A DNA stretch of 64,000 bases, taken from contig NZ_JBBOCA010000001.1 of NCBI RefSeq assembly GCF_038002225.1, positions 4,030,001 to 4,094,000 of the forward strand. The letters run 5' to 3'. Numbering within the stretch: position 1 is the stretch's first letter; each line of letters begins with the position of its first letter. This document shows, piece after piece, positions 16,371 through 25,452 of the stretch. Under the pieces are notes generated by a model. That model ran no database searches. It was given only the letters and a program-made list of their open reading frames with translations, and was not told the DNA's origin. Both the position numbers and the translations under genes were made by a program. This DNA is from Paenibacillus sp. FSL R7-0204 (GTDB lineage: Bacteria; Bacillota; Bacilli; Paenibacillales; Paenibacillaceae).

Positions 16371-17065
16371 TTGGCGACAAAGGTTATGCAATCAGAGGTC
16401 AGCTTGACGGGCTGCCCGTTTCTGTTAATCTCAAATGCTAAGGGTTTTACGATCAGCTGCTCTATCTCCCATCCGGCAAACTGCTGTTTCAAAAGGTCAA
16501 TCATTCTCTCAGTAGACAGATTCACTTCAAACATGGGATCCAGCTCTTGCTTATTCTCTAGAAGCATTTCCCGGATATTGGACGCGATAATAATGCAATT
16601 CGCCCCGCCCGCTCTTGTCCCGGCATTCATTTCACTCAGTTTCTGCTCCAGTACCTGTGCCGACCTCACATGTTCCAATGAAGATACGGCTACGATAATA
16701 TCATATTCATTTGGCTCAATGGAGAAGTGTTCGATATCAGATAGAATGGGTATAATGTAAGGCTCGACACCGAACTGCTGACTGTAGCTCTTCAGCTTCG
16801 CTATGGCTGATTCCAGCAGGTCCACACATACAACTGTTCCATTCCTATGCTTAATAGATTCAGCAATGGGAATGCTGTTCCGGCCAACCCCGGCTCCCAG
16901 ATCCAGTATGCTTATGTATTCTTGATCCTTATACTGATTAATAAGATTAATGACTGTAGTAACGGGTTTGTGCAGCCAGGAGCCTGGTTCGAATAATTTG
17001 CTGCTCTCATAACATTGGTCATGATAAATTTTCTCTTCGGATCTGATCCTTGATAACCTGTCCAT
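16361..17065 (-). CDS. SAM-dependent class I methyltransferase
   Basis: The protein (234 aa) shows motif I ILDLGAGVGRNSIPIA (about residues 52-67), an acidic residue after strand 2 (VVCVDLLESAI) and a motif IV-like YDIIVAVSSLEHV. These define a Rossmann methyltransferase of the Methyltransf_11/25 type. The substrate cannot be told. It is a single gene with its own terminator. The start ATG 17065 follows GGGGGCGAAGG. Confidence 0.85.
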   Translation of the reverse strand: MDRLSRIRSEEKIYHDQCYESSKLFEPGSWLHKPVTTVINLINQYKDQEYISILDLGAGVGRNSIPIAESIKHRNGTVVCVDLLESAIAKLKSYSQQFGVEPYIIPILSDIEHFSIEPNEYDIIVAVSSLEHVRSAQVLEQKLSEMNAGTRAGGANCIIIASNIREMLLENKQELDPMFEVNLSTERMIDLLKQQFAGWEIEQLIVKPLAFEINRNGQPVKLTSDCITFVAKKS

Positions 17066-17190
17066 TCCTTCGCCCCCAATACTTTAAATTATCCTCATTC
17101 TGAAACTCCACCCCAAAAAATTCAGAGGGGCGCGGCCGAGAGAAGTGTAACATATCTCTATAAATATAGTCAGTGTCCAATCGCAACGCA

Positions 17191-17227
17191 AAGAACAAGA
17201 GCCGCCCCACATGGAAGCCGCTCTTGT
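17191..17227 (-). terminator. Terminator of the blaI-M56 operon
   Basis: ACAAGAGC (17195-17202) pairs with GCTCTTGT (17220-17227). On the minus strand the stem is followed by TCTTTG. It lies about 30 bp after the M56 gene's stop. Confidence 0.7.
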
Positions 17228-17259
17228 CATTGATAATATTCTACACAAGATATCTTATG

Positions 17260-18723
17260 TTACTTAGAAGGTGCTGGAACATCCTCAACAGATGCAGGAG
17301 CCGGCACCAGCTCGGGAAGCGCCTCTACAATGGCCTCTTTCTGGTCAGGGACTGGTGCAGGGGCAAGCCCGGAATCAGATTGGGCAGCGCTAACTTTCGG
17401 CACGGTTACGGGAGCGCTTTTAGCAGGAGCTGGTACAAGCTCATTGGCAGCGGCTGGTACCAGTTCAGGCAGCGGCTGGGCAGTGATCTCTGCTTGAGCA
17501 GCTCCGGGAGCCACTTCAGCGGGAACTGTTACAGAATCAGCAGATTCAGCAGGCCCGGCAACGAGTTGCCCTGCTTTATATTCCTGGGCGGGGATGGTGC
17601 TGCTCTCGGCAGGCTGGGTTCCAGAACCTTTGGCTGGCTCGGTTATTTTACCTTCGGGCACTGTAGAAGCTGCAATTTCGGAAGCGGCATTATCAGAAGA
17701 AGTATACTCCGAGTCGGCAACTACTTGCGGTGTCATCTTGGAGGCCAATGCCGCCGTAGAGGTGCCGATCCCTGCAATTAACAGGGCTGCGGTAACCGAT
17801 AGGAAGAGGGTCTGTCTGTTTAGTTTTTTGACGTTAAGCATATGGGTTAATCTCCTTTGTAATTGTTTGCCGTCACCGGATAATGAGGCGTAGAAGGCTC
17901 CGGGTTGACTGGCTGGTCCTGCCATAACATTCAGAATCGTCCCGCCGTAACGTTTGCGGTCAGCATGAGACATCTCTTGCACCACCTCCTGGTCACAGGT
18001 CAGCTCGCTCCAGGTGTGAAGCTCATGACGGACCGTATGAACCAGCGGATTGTACCAGTGCAAGGTACGGACGAATAGCAATGCAGCCTTGATCCACAGA
18101 TCCTTGCGCTTCAGATGAACCAATTCATGGCGCAGCACCATCTCCATATCCAGATTGCCCTGACTCTCTATAGGCAGATAGATCGCCGGTCTCCATATTC
18201 CTGCCAGAAAAGGACTGCGTGCGACAGAACTGTACGCGAGCTTCACGCTACATGTGAGGCCAAGCTCCTCCTTGATGCTCCTTAGCATCTTGGCTGGTTC
18301 ACTATTCTCCGGTACCATGGTACGGTTACGCTTAAGTACTCTGGTAAACCTGCGGTACGCATACCCTTGCCAGGTGGCAAAAATGATGGCACCTGCTGCC
18401 CAAATGCCCAGCAGAATATAGGCGGTACTTGTTGTTAAAGTTAATGTTGCAGGCTGCAGAGATTCCGTTATATACCCGGTTAACCTCCCACTCTGGGGAT
18501 TCTGTATACTTGTGGCTACGCGCGGCGCGCTTAGGTGTTGGGATAACCACGGCAGGATCAGAGCTATAGGGATCAAGTAAAAGACTAAGGCCAGCTTAAT
18601 GAGTCCGTAACGCCATGGGGCCGGAAATTGTCCGGTCGATAACCTCCCCAGTGCGTAGATGCTGATGGTTACTACACTTCCGGCAACGGTTAGTGAAATC
18701 AGAAGATTCAGCAGAGTGTTCAT
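17260..18723 (-). CDS. BlaR1/MecR1-like M56 membrane metallopeptidase with Pro/Ala-rich tail
   Basis: In bla/mec systems the M56 protein cleaves or inactivates the BlaI-type repressor after a signal. This protein (487 aa) has membrane helices near residues 3-27, 42-60 and 100-120, the zinc site LRHELVHLKRKD (HExxH near residue 203) and a last helix LFLSVTAALLIAGIG. Instead of the C-terminal penicillin-binding sensor of BlaR1, it ends in about 150 disordered residues rich in Pro, Ala, Glu and Ser, with repeats of LPELVPA. ATG 18723 is chosen (AGGTGAT site); GTG 18732 and ATG 18729 are alternatives. It directly follows the BlaI gene, whose stop is at 18733. Confidence 0.88.
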   Translation of the reverse strand: MNTLLNLLISLTVAGSVVTISIYALGRLSTGQFPAPWRYGLIKLALVFYLIPIALILPWLSQHLSAPRVATSIQNPQSGRLTGYITESLQPATLTLTTSTAYILLGIWAAGAIIFATWQGYAYRRFTRVLKRNRTMVPENSEPAKMLRSIKEELGLTCSVKLAYSSVARSPFLAGIWRPAIYLPIESQGNLDMEMVLRHELVHLKRKDLWIKAALLFVRTLHWYNPLVHTVRHELHTWSELTCDQEVVQEMSHADRKRYGGTILNVMAGPASQPGAFYASLSGDGKQLQRRLTHMLNVKKLNRQTLFLSVTAALLIAGIGTSTAALASKMTPQVVADSEYTSSDNAASEIAASTVPEGKITEPAKGSGTQPAESSTIPAQEYKAGQLVAGPAESADSVTVPAEVAPGAAQAEITAQPLPELVPAAANELVPAPAKSAPVTVPKVSAAQSDSGLAPAPVPDQKEAIVEALPELVPAPASVEDVPAPSK

Positions 18724-18732
18724 CGTCATCAC

Positions 18733-19107
18733 CTACTTTTCCGAGAACCATTGCTTCAGCTCGTCAATATCCTGGTCCGACAGCTTGTCGCCGTCATACA
18801 TGGCAGAGATCAGGTTCTTGACCGAACCCTGATACAGCCCATCCAAGACATGCTGAGTCTCCACCAGCTTATAGTCCTCAGGCGAAATGCCGGGCACATA
18901 TTTGTTCAGCCGCCCATGCCGGGTAGCGGTCAGAACCCCCTTATCTACTAACCGTGACAAAAAGGTAGAGATCGTCTGCGCCTTCCAATCCCTTCCCTTC
19001 TGCGTGAACTGGTTCAGCAGCTCCGTTGAAGTAACTGGCGGCGTACTCGCCCAAATGGCTTCCATTAACTCTAATTCTGTATCCGATAGCTTCTGAATCT
19101 TGTTCAC
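18733..19107 (-). CDS. BlaI/MecI-family transcriptional repressor
   Basis: The protein (124 aa) has a winged-helix N-terminal domain (LSDTELELMEAIWAS, TISTFLSRLVDKGVLTATRHGR) and a C-terminal dimerisation helix rich in Leu/Asp (YDGDKLSDQDIDELKQWF), the usual BlaI layout and length. The GTG at 19107 is preferred: it has AGAGG eight bases upstream, and the product MNKIQKLSDTELE aligns with family N termini. The GTG nine bases earlier overlaps the site. It likely represses its own operon through the two dyads at 19155-19190. Confidence 0.92.
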   Translation of the reverse strand: MNKIQKLSDTELELMEAIWASTPPVTSTELLNQFTQKGRDWKAQTISTFLSRLVDKGVLTATRHGRLNKYVPGISPEDYKLVETQHVLDGLYQGSVKNLISAMYDGDKLSDQDIDELKQWFSEK

Positions 19108-19154
19108 TGTGAACACCTCTTAGATCTGTTATGCGTCCATAACATTATTACTAC

Positions 19155-19190
19155 ACTACGTAGTAGTTATAATCTACTACATAATGTAGT
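19155..19190. promoter_or_regulatory. Two BlaI-type operators
   Basis: ACTACGTAGT (19155-19164) is a perfect palindrome, and ACTACAT-A-ATGTAGT (19176-19190) is a perfect 7-1-7 dyad. Both carry the TACNNNGTA-like core of Bla/Mec operators. They sit just upstream of the BlaI start, right after the stop of the upstream hydrolase. A candidate -35 TTGACT (19195-19200) overlaps that stop codon. Confidence 0.75.
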
Positions 19191-19196
19191 GGTTAG

Positions 19197-20087
19197 TCAA
19201 CTGCGCTGAGCCGTCCAATCAATGGCATCGATAATTTGCTGATACAACTGGTGCGGCAGGTTATGTCCCATGCCTTCAACCAGCAGCAGCTCAGCGTCTG
19301 GGATGGAGGAAGCGGTGTCCTCCCCGCACGCCGGAACGAACAGGGGATCGTCCATCCCATGAATGACAAGGGCAGGGGCCTCTATGGCTGCCAGAAGCGG
19401 ACGGCGGTCACCGGAGACCGCAATCGCGGCAACCTGCCGTCCCACGCTGCCTGGGTCATAGGCCCGCCGGACCTCCTCCGCAATGAGTGCCCGGTAAGCT
19501 TCTTCTTCAAACGGATAGCCGGTACCGGCAATACGCTTGGCAAAAGCCATACTGTGCGCCACAAATCCCGCCTCATCCTCAAACGGATTCGGTCCCGGGG
19601 CAGTCATCATCCCCATCACCTCCGGTGAAGCCTGCGGAAGAGTAGGGTTCCCGGAAGTAGACATGATAGAGGTGAGCGACAGGACCCGGTCCGGGTACTT
19701 ACTGGCAACAAGCTGGGCGATCATTCCGCCCATGGACCGGCCAACGACATGTGCCCGTTCCATCCCCAAGGCGTCGAGCAATCCGATCACGTCACTGGCC
19801 ATGTCATCGAGTGTGTATGGCATGTCCGGCCGTTGTCCCGACATAAGCGCAGCCGCCAAGGCATTGAAATCCATAGCCGGGTAATGGCTGTAATGGGTGG
19901 AGGAGCCCGTGTCCCGATTGTCAAAACGGATCACCCGGAAGCCCCGCACTGCCAGTTGTTCACAAAATGGAACGGTCCAGCGGATCATCTGGGTGCCCAG
20001 TCCGGCAATCAGGATGACCGCCTCGTCATTATCGTTGCCGAAGCTGTCATAAGCCAGCTCAATGCTGTTCGTTTGTATAATGTTCAT
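19197..20087 (-). CDS. Alpha/beta hydrolase
   Basis: The protein (296 aa) has the oxyanion strand ILIAGLGTQM, the nucleophile elbow GRSMGGM (Ser), a late acidic residue in VIHGMDDPLF and the catalytic His in GMGHNLP. There is no signal peptide. It resembles haloperoxidase/esterase-like cytosolic hydrolases; the substrate is unknown. It follows the DUF2239 gene by 16 bp with an AGGAG site, so the two form an operon. The operon is probably controlled by the paired palindromes upstream at 20754-20791. Confidence 0.88.
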   Translation of the reverse strand: MNIIQTNSIELAYDSFGNDNDEAVILIAGLGTQMIRWTVPFCEQLAVRGFRVIRFDNRDTGSSTHYSHYPAMDFNALAAALMSGQRPDMPYTLDDMASDVIGLLDALGMERAHVVGRSMGGMIAQLVASKYPDRVLSLTSIMSTSGNPTLPQASPEVMGMMTAPGPNPFEDEAGFVAHSMAFAKRIAGTGYPFEEEAYRALIAEEVRRAYDPGSVGRQVAAIAVSGDRRPLLAAIEAPALVIHGMDDPLFVPACGEDTASSIPDAELLLVEGMGHNLPHQLYQQIIDAIDWTAQRS

Positions 20088-20103
20088 AGTGGTCTGTTCT
20101 CCT

Positions 20104-20718
20104 TCAATTCTTCTTCTGTAATGCCTCTGCCGCTAACTGCTTCACATGGTTACGGATATCAGGTGCCCAGTCTTGGGTACATTGGTCGAAACGCTCCGCA
20201 TCACCGGCATACAATGCGCGCAGAGCTTCTTCGTATTGGCTGAAATCCCCGGCCATAGCTGTCATAAAAGCATAAGCTGCTTCTTGTGACTTGCGGATGG
20301 TGCTCTGCTGTTCTCCGGCACGGCGGGCTTCATCAACCAGCTTGCGCAAGGTTACCGATGCCCCTCCAGGCTGGGCTTTGAGCCATTCCCACTGCCTTGG
20401 CAATAAAGTAACCTCACCGGATACGACCCCCAGCTTGGGCCGGCCGGCCCGGCGCGACGTTTGAGGATTCACTTCAGTAGCGGCTGGCTCACCTGAAGGT
20501 TCTGCTATCCGTGTAAGCACATCATCAGTTGTCCCGTGATGATCAACATCTATCGGCTTCCCCGTCGAGTTGTCAAAAATAAGCACCCGGGCCAGTTCAC
20601 TGTCGCTTAGCGTCCCCTTCACTGTAGTAACCACATGTTGTAAGGAGCCGCTAGCAACGGTCTCCACTCCCAAAAAGGCTGTGCAGTAAGAATGCGTCTG
20701 TTCATTACTCGTACTCAT
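20104..20718 (-). CDS. DUF2239 family protein
   Basis: The protein (204 aa) matches what is known of DUF2239. Its N-terminal half contains YCTAFLGVETVASG and RVLIFDNSTGKPIDVD; a proline/charged linker follows, then the conserved block RRAGRPKLGVVSGEVTLL, PRQWEWLKAQPGGASVTL and RKLVDEARR. The function of the family is not established. It has no membrane segment or known catalytic motif. It is the first gene of a two-gene operon with the alpha/beta hydrolase. A site AGGAGG lies 11 bp before the ATG at 20718. Confidence 0.88.
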   Translation of the reverse strand: MSTSNEQTHSYCTAFLGVETVASGSLQHVVTTVKGTLSDSELARVLIFDNSTGKPIDVDHHGTTDDVLTRIAEPSGEPAATEVNPQTSRRAGRPKLGVVSGEVTLLPRQWEWLKAQPGGASVTLRKLVDEARRAGEQQSTIRKSQEAAYAFMTAMAGDFSQYEEALRALYAGDAERFDQCTQDWAPDIRNHVKQLAAEALQKKN

Positions 20719-20753
20719 GTTATGTGTTGACCTCCTTCTATTTTATTTGATTA

Positions 20754-20791
20754 TACCCGGGTAAAAATATAATTGCAATATTACCCGGGTA
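20754..20791. promoter_or_regulatory. Two TACCCGGGTA palindromes
   Basis: TACCCGGGTA occurs at 20754-20763 and 20782-20791; the second extends to TTACCCGGGTAA. Their starts are 28 bp apart with an AT-rich spacer, upstream of the DUF2239 start. This looks like a pair of sites for a dimeric (TetR-like) repressor; no such gene is in the window. Confidence 0.65.
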
Positions 20792-20868
20792 AAATATCAC
20801 TCAATGAGTTCGCTTTTCCGCCTACATCTGCTCCTCTAACCCCCGCGCCTCCCTCTCCGAAAAACGAC

Positions 20869-20895
20869 AAAAAAACGGCCCCTAATAAGGGCCGC
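20869..20895 (-). terminator. Terminator of aldA
   Basis: On the minus strand CGGCCC pairs with GGGCCG around a 7-nt loop and is followed by TTTTTTT. It is 31 bp past the aldA stop. Confidence 0.88.
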
Positions 20896-20926
20896 TATCT
20901 GCAAGCAGCAAACAATCTTTGCGTAT

Positions 20927-22372
20927 TCAGTTAACCGACTTGTCATATTGCAAGTAGACGACATGTGTCTGGAGGTATTCGTTCAAGCCGTGCTTGCCGT
21001 CAGCGCCGCCGATGCCGGATTTTCTCCAGCCTGCATGGAAGCCCTGCATCGCTTCGAAATTCTCGCGGTTGATGTACGTCTCCCCGTATTTCAGCCGCTT
21101 GATTACTTTCATGGCGACATTCAGATTCTGGGTGTACAGCGATGAGGTTAAGCCGAATTCACTGTCATTGGCGAGTGCAATCGCCTCATCCAGGGTTGAG
21201 AATGAGATGACAGGAATAACCGGACCGAAAATTTCATCCTGCACAATCTCCATCTCATTCGTAGCGTCTGTGATCACTGTCGGCTCGAAGAAGCTGCCGG
21301 TTCCTGCTACTTTTTTACCGCCTAGGGCGATCTTAGCCCCTTCCTGAACGGCCCGGTCCACCTTCTGCTGTACCGATTCCTGCGCCGCCTTGTTGATGAG
21401 CGGTCCCATCTGGATGTCCGTGTCCTTGAGCGGGTCTCCGTACTTCACGGCCTTCATCGCTTCAACCAGCCGCGTGGTGAACTCCTCCTTGATCTCTTCA
21501 TGGACATAGACACGCTCCGCACAGTTACAGACCTGGCCTGTATTAATGACCCGGGAAGCCACAATCGCCTGAACAGCCAGCTCCAGATCGGCATCCTTCA
21601 TGACGATGGCAGGTGCTTTGCCGCCCAGCTCCAAGCTGACCTTGATGATATTCTCAGCGGCCGCCTCCATAACCTTTTGCCCCGCCGGTACGCTGCCGGT
21701 AAGACTAACCATGCCTACCTTGGCATTACTGGACAGCTCGTTGCCCACTTCCGCACCTCTGCCAGTAATAAGGTTGAATACCCCCTTAGGTAATCCAGCC
21801 TGATCCACGATCCGGCTGAACGCCATGGCATTGTTCGGGGATTCCGCGCTGGGCTTCACGACAATCGTGTTGCCGGTGATGAGCGCCGGGGCCATTTTTC
21901 TCGCGATCAGAAAGAACGGGAAGTTCCAGGGCAGAATGCCTGTGGTGACGCCAATCGCTCTTTTGAATACAAAAATATGCTCATTATCACGGTCGCTCTG
22001 CACGATCTCCCCCTCATAACGCCGTGCCCATTCCGCCATATAATCCAAATAATCCGCAGTGAAATGAACCTCTACGGCGGATAATTCCAGCGTCTTGCCG
22101 ACTTCCTCCGAGATCAGTCTGGCGATGCTGTCCGCCTCTCCCCGGATACCGTCAGCAATCGCATGCAAATACTTGCCGCGCTCTACCGCCGGAGTCTCCT
22201 CCCACGCTGCCTGGGCCTGCTCTGCTGCATCAATGGCACGTATGACATCATTCCTTGTAGCCTTGGGAACCTGTGAGATCACTTCATCGGTTGCCGGATT
22301 GGTAACATCCATCCACTCTTTGCCTTCGGATTCCGTAAATTGGCCGTCGATATACATCAAATGCTTGGTCAC
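20927..22372 (-). CDS. aldA: Aldehyde dehydrogenase, lactaldehyde/glycolaldehyde type
   Basis: It oxidises L-lactaldehyde (and glycolaldehyde) to L-lactate (glycolate) with NAD+, a step of fucose and rhamnose catabolism. The 481-residue protein follows E. coli AldA closely from memory: matching blocks include ADYLDYMAEWARRYEGEI, GVTTGILPWNFPFFLIARK, SRVINTGQVCNCAERVYV and INRENFEAMQGFHAGWRKS. The catalytic Cys is in GQVCNC and the general-base Glu in LELGGKAP. The GTG start at 22372 follows AGGGGG. It is divergent from lutABC, which oxidises the lactate produced, and a perfect cre site lies in the shared control region. Confidence 0.9.
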   Translation of the reverse strand: MTKHLMYIDGQFTESEGKEWMDVTNPATDEVISQVPKATRNDVIRAIDAAEQAQAAWEETPAVERGKYLHAIADGIRGEADSIARLISEEVGKTLELSAVEVHFTADYLDYMAEWARRYEGEIVQSDRDNEHIFVFKRAIGVTTGILPWNFPFFLIARKMAPALITGNTIVVKPSAESPNNAMAFSRIVDQAGLPKGVFNLITGRGAEVGNELSSNAKVGMVSLTGSVPAGQKVMEAAAENIIKVSLELGGKAPAIVMKDADLELAVQAIVASRVINTGQVCNCAERVYVHEEIKEEFTTRLVEAMKAVKYGDPLKDTDIQMGPLINKAAQESVQQKVDRAVQEGAKIALGGKKVAGTGSFFEPTVITDATNEMEIVQDEIFGPVIPVISFSTLDEAIALANDSEFGLTSSLYTQNLNVAMKVIKRLKYGETYINRENFEAMQGFHAGWRKSGIGGADGKHGLNEYLQTHVVYLQYDKSVN

Positions 22373-22393
22373 TGTTCATCCCCCTCAAGGTAG

Positions 22394-22418
22394 ATTATTC
22401 CATTGTATATTATTCCAT
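22394..22418. repeat. 10-bp direct repeat upstream of aldA
   Basis: ATTATTCCAT occurs at 22394-22403 and 22409-22418 (period 15), close to the aldA ribosome site. It is a possible operator; no assignment is made. Confidence 0.35.
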
Positions 22419-22440
22419 TTCTCCAATTACCCACCCATAG

Positions 22441-22454
22441 TGTAAACGCTATCA
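22441..22454. promoter_or_regulatory. cre site (CcpA operator)
   Basis: TGTAAACGCTATCA fits the cre consensus TGWAANCGNTNWCA at every position. It lies in the aldA-lutA divergent region, 69 bp from the aldA start and upstream of the lutA promoter. Catabolite repression of either or both operons is the expected effect. Confidence 0.8.
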
Positions 22455-22508
22455 ATATTTATTGTCAATAAGTTTCACATTTTTTATTTGTTTTTGTGTT
22501 GTTTTTCA

Positions 22509-22539
22509 TTGACTTGTTGAGTTAAGCTGTGAGTATAAG
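22509..22539 (+). promoter_or_regulatory. Likely sigma-A promoter of lutABC
   Basis: TTGACT (22509-22514) is followed by AGTATA (22532-22537) at 17 bp, or TATAAG at 19 bp. It is 25 bp upstream of the lutA start. Confidence 0.5.
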
Positions 22540-22563
22540 TTTTCATTGATGGGAGGGATGGGA

Positions 22564-23313
22564 GTGCGAGTCAGTATTTTTTCCACTTGTTTGGTAGACC
22601 TTATGAGCCCGAATGTCGGGATTGCCATGGTGGAGGTCTTGGAGCGGCTTGGCTGCGAGATCGATTACCCCGCTTCACAGGTCTGCTGCGGCCAGCCTAA
22701 CTACAACAGCGGTTATCTGCAGGAATCCAAGCTTGCTATGCAGAACATGATGCTGGCCTTCGAGGCTTCGGATTATGTTGTAGGTCCCTCCGGCTCCTGC
22801 ATCGCTATGTTTCATGAATATCCGAAGATCTTCAGCGGTGACCCGGACTGGGAATTGAAAGCGGTTGCGCTAAAAGAAAAATCGTATGAACTCACCCAGT
22901 TCATTGTAAAAGTGCTGGGTGTCACTGATGTCGGTGCCACGCTCGAAGGTACGGCCACCTACCACCGCTCCTGCCATATGACGAGGCTGCTGGGTGAGAA
23001 GGAGACGCCCTTCCAGCTGCTGGAGCAGGTGAAGGGACTGAAGGTTGCGCCGCTCAAGAACAGCGATAACTGCTGCGGGTTCGGTGGAACCTTTGCGGTG
23101 AAGATGCCTGACATCTCGGAGCAGATGGTGGATGAGAAATGCGGCTGTGTGCTGGATACCGGAGCTGACATCCTGATCAGTGCAGATATGGGCTGTCTGC
23201 TGAATATCGGGGGACGTCTGTCCCGTAAGGGTGAGCATGTACGGATCATGCACATTGCAGAGGTATTGAATCAACATCAGCCTGTGGTTAGCAAAGGGGG
23301 AAGCCGGACTTGA
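22564..23313 (+). CDS. lutA: L-lactate utilization protein LutA
   Basis: LutA is a cysteine-rich (CCG-domain) subunit of the iron-sulfur LutABC complex that oxidises L-lactate to pyruvate. The protein (249 aa) has two CCG repeats: [11 protein letters not shown] with an upstream SxxCLVD, and CHMTRLLG with [14 protein letters not shown]. The GTG at 22564 is the best start. It has GGGAGGG six bases upstream and gives [12 protein letters not shown], matching the known LutA N terminus; ATG 22558 would abut the ribosome site. lutB overlaps by four bases (TTGA). Confidence 0.92.
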   Translation: MRVSIFSTCLVDLMSPNVGIAMVEVLERLGCEIDYPASQVCCGQPNYNSGYLQESKLAMQNMMLAFEASDYVVGPSGSCIAMFHEYPKIFSGDPDWELKAVALKEKSYELTQFIVKVLGVTDVGATLEGTATYHRSCHMTRLLGEKETPFQLLEQVKGLKVAPLKNSDNCCGFGGTFAVKMPDISEQMVDEKCGCVLDTGADILISADMGCLLNIGGRLSRKGEHVRIMHIAEVLNQHQPVVSKGGSRT

Positions 23314-24737
23314 GCCTGCAAACGGATTCACGTAACTTCAGCGAGCGGACCTCGGAGGGCCTCGGGGATTCCTTCATGCGCAGTGCCGTGGGGTCGGCAC
23401 AGGACAGCCTCAAGACTAGGCGGCTGACAGCCGCTACCGCACTGGGGGATTGGGAGAAGTGGCGGACGGTCGGCCAGCTTATCCGTCAGCATACGCTGGC
23501 GAATCTGGATTATTATCTGGAGCAGCTTGCCGGCAATATTGAGCGACAGGGCGGGCATATCTATTTTGCAGCGACCAAAGAAGAAGCCAGCACTTATATC
23601 CGGGATGTTATTGTGCGTAAACAAGCCACGAAGATCGTCAAATCGAAATCCATGGTCACGGAAGAAATAGAGCTGAACCGCGTTCTGCTTGAAGCAGGTT
23701 GTGAGCTGACGGAGACGGATCTCGGAGAGTATATCCTGCAGATGGATGACTGGGACCCTCCCTCCCATATCGTAGCCCCCGCCCTGCATAAAGACCGGGA
23801 GCAGATCAGGCGCGTCTTCGCAGACAAGCTCGGATACACCGGAGATGAGACGCCGGAGAAGCTGGCCGGGTTCGCCCGCAGCGTCCTGCGCCAGAAGTTT
23901 CTGGATGCGGAGGTCGGGATTACAGGCTGTAATTTCGCCATCGCCAACCTGGGAGCCATTAATCTCGTCACGAATGAAGGGAACGGCGACCTCACCGCCG
24001 CGATCCCCAAGACACATATCGCAGTTATGGGCATGGAACGGATTGTACCTACGATTGAGGAAATGGAGATTCTCGATAATCTGCTCTGCCGCAGTGCAGT
24101 CGGCCAGAAGCTGACCAGCTATATCACGGTCATGGGTCCCTCAGCGGCGGGTGAGACCGACGGACCGGAGGAATTCCATCTGGTGGTCGTCGATAACGGC
24201 CGCTCGGATATTCTGGGAAGTGAATTTGGCGAAGCCTTGCAATGTATCCGTTGCGGTGCCTGTCTGAATGTCTGTCCGGTCTACCGCCATATCGGCGGTC
24301 ATGCTTACGGTTCCATCTATCCGGGTCCAATTGGTGCGGTCATTACGCCGCTGCTTGGCGGTTATGACGATTATAAGGAGCTGCCGTATGCCTCAAGCCT
24401 CTGCGGGGCGTGTACAGATGTCTGTCCGGTAAAAATCCCGCTGCATGAGCAGCTTATTATGCACCGCCAGAACATTGTGAAGCAGAAGAGAACCGGCGCT
24501 GCCGACCGATTCCAGATGAAGGCCGCCGCCAAACTGCTCTCCTCCCCCGCCCTGTTCGGCAAAACCCTCCGACTCGCCCATTCGGCCAGCCGGATCATGA
24601 GCAAGCACGGGCGTATTGTACGGGGACCGGCTATCATTCAGGGGTGGATTCATTCACGCGATTTGAAGCAGCCCGTCAAGCAGCATGACAGCTTCCGGGC
24701 ATGGCTGGAGCAGCGCAAAGGAGGGGCAAAGCAATGA
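23310..24737 (+). CDS. lutB: L-lactate utilization iron-sulfur protein LutB
   Basis: This is the iron-sulfur and largest subunit of the L-lactate oxidation complex (475 aa). The N-terminal two thirds are an LUD (DUF162) domain ([29 protein letters not shown]). Residues about 310-380 hold two ferredoxin-type clusters, [14 protein letters not shown] and [10 protein letters not shown], and a C-terminal helical domain follows. It starts with a TTG at 23310 that overlaps the lutA stop, behind GGGGGAAG, so translation is coupled. lutC overlaps its end by ATGA. Confidence 0.94.
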   Translation: MSLQTDSRNFSERTSEGLGDSFMRSAVGSAQDSLKTRRLTAATALGDWEKWRTVGQLIRQHTLANLDYYLEQLAGNIERQGGHIYFAATKEEASTYIRDVIVRKQATKIVKSKSMVTEEIELNRVLLEAGCELTETDLGEYILQMDDWDPPSHIVAPALHKDREQIRRVFADKLGYTGDETPEKLAGFARSVLRQKFLDAEVGITGCNFAIANLGAINLVTNEGNGDLTAAIPKTHIAVMGMERIVPTIEEMEILDNLLCRSAVGQKLTSYITVMGPSAAGETDGPEEFHLVVVDNGRSDILGSEFGEALQCIRCGACLNVCPVYRHIGGHAYGSIYPGPIGAVITPLLGGYDDYKELPYASSLCGACTDVCPVKIPLHEQLIMHRQNIVKQKRTGAADRFQMKAAAKLLSSPALFGKTLRLAHSASRIMSKHGRIVRGPAIIQGWIHSRDLKQPVKQHDSFRAWLEQRKGGAKQ

Positions 24738-25414
24738 CGGTATCCGCGAACACGAATAAGGAGGCTTTTCTGAATACCATTGCCGCCAAGCTGGGCCGGG
24801 CACGGAAATCAGAGGTTCAGCGTCCTGCGATCCAGGAGTTCATTCCTGACAGCTACGGGCCGCTTACCCAGGATGAGCTTGTAGAGATGCTTAAGGAGCA
24901 ATGCTTCTTCATCCACACTCAGGTGATTGAAACGACGCGGGAGCTGCTGCAGAGAACGTTAGATGATCTGATAGAGGCAAATGGCGGCGGGAACGTGATG
25001 ACTTCCGGTGATCCCCGGTTCAGGGAATACGGGCTGGCCTTCCCGGATGCTGCCGTATGGGAGGAAGCGGCGGGACGGGCGGAGAATATCAGGCGTGCTG
25101 AATCGGCGAATACAGCAATAGTCTTCGCCGACTGTGCACTTGCGGAATCTGGAACGGTTGTGGTGGAGAGCCGCCCCGGTCAGGGCCGGTCGCTCCATTT
25201 CCTGCCCGCCCATTATATTGCGGTGATTGAACGTGAGCGGCTGGTGCTTCGCTCAACGGAAGCAGCAGCTGCGCTGAACCGGAGAATCGAGGCCGGGGAG
25301 CCGGTGGGCTCCTCCATTAATTTCATCTCCGGTCCCTCCAATTCCGCGGATATTGAAATGAAGCTGGTGGTCGGGGTGCATGGGCCGCTGAGGGCAACTT
25401 ATGTGCTTATTTAG
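24734..25414 (+). CDS. lutC: L-lactate utilization protein LutC
   Basis: LutC is the third subunit of the lactate oxidation complex (226 aa) and consists of a single LUD (DUF162) domain. Typical blocks are [33 protein letters not shown] and [19 protein letters not shown]. The start ATG 24734 overlaps the lutB stop and follows AAAGGAGGGG; the frame extends further upstream, inside lutB, without a ribosome site. It ends the lut operon. A lone small hairpin GTCC/GGAC separates it from the convergent acetyltransferase. Confidence 0.93.
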   Translation: MTVSANTNKEAFLNTIAAKLGRARKSEVQRPAIQEFIPDSYGPLTQDELVEMLKEQCFFIHTQVIETTRELLQRTLDDLIEANGGGNVMTSGDPRFREYGLAFPDAAVWEEAAGRAENIRRAESANTAIVFADCALAESGTVVVESRPGQGRSLHFLPAHYIAVIERERLVLRSTEAAAALNRRIEAGEPVGSSINFISGPSNSADIEMKLVVGVHGPLRATYVLI

Positions 25415-25452
25415 AACGAATTCTGTCCGTTAAGGACGGTATAGCAGCGATT

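Noticed and set aside
17260..18723. Full BlaR1 beta-lactam receptor
   Set aside because: The M56 peptidase is present, but the C-terminal penicillin-binding domain is absent.
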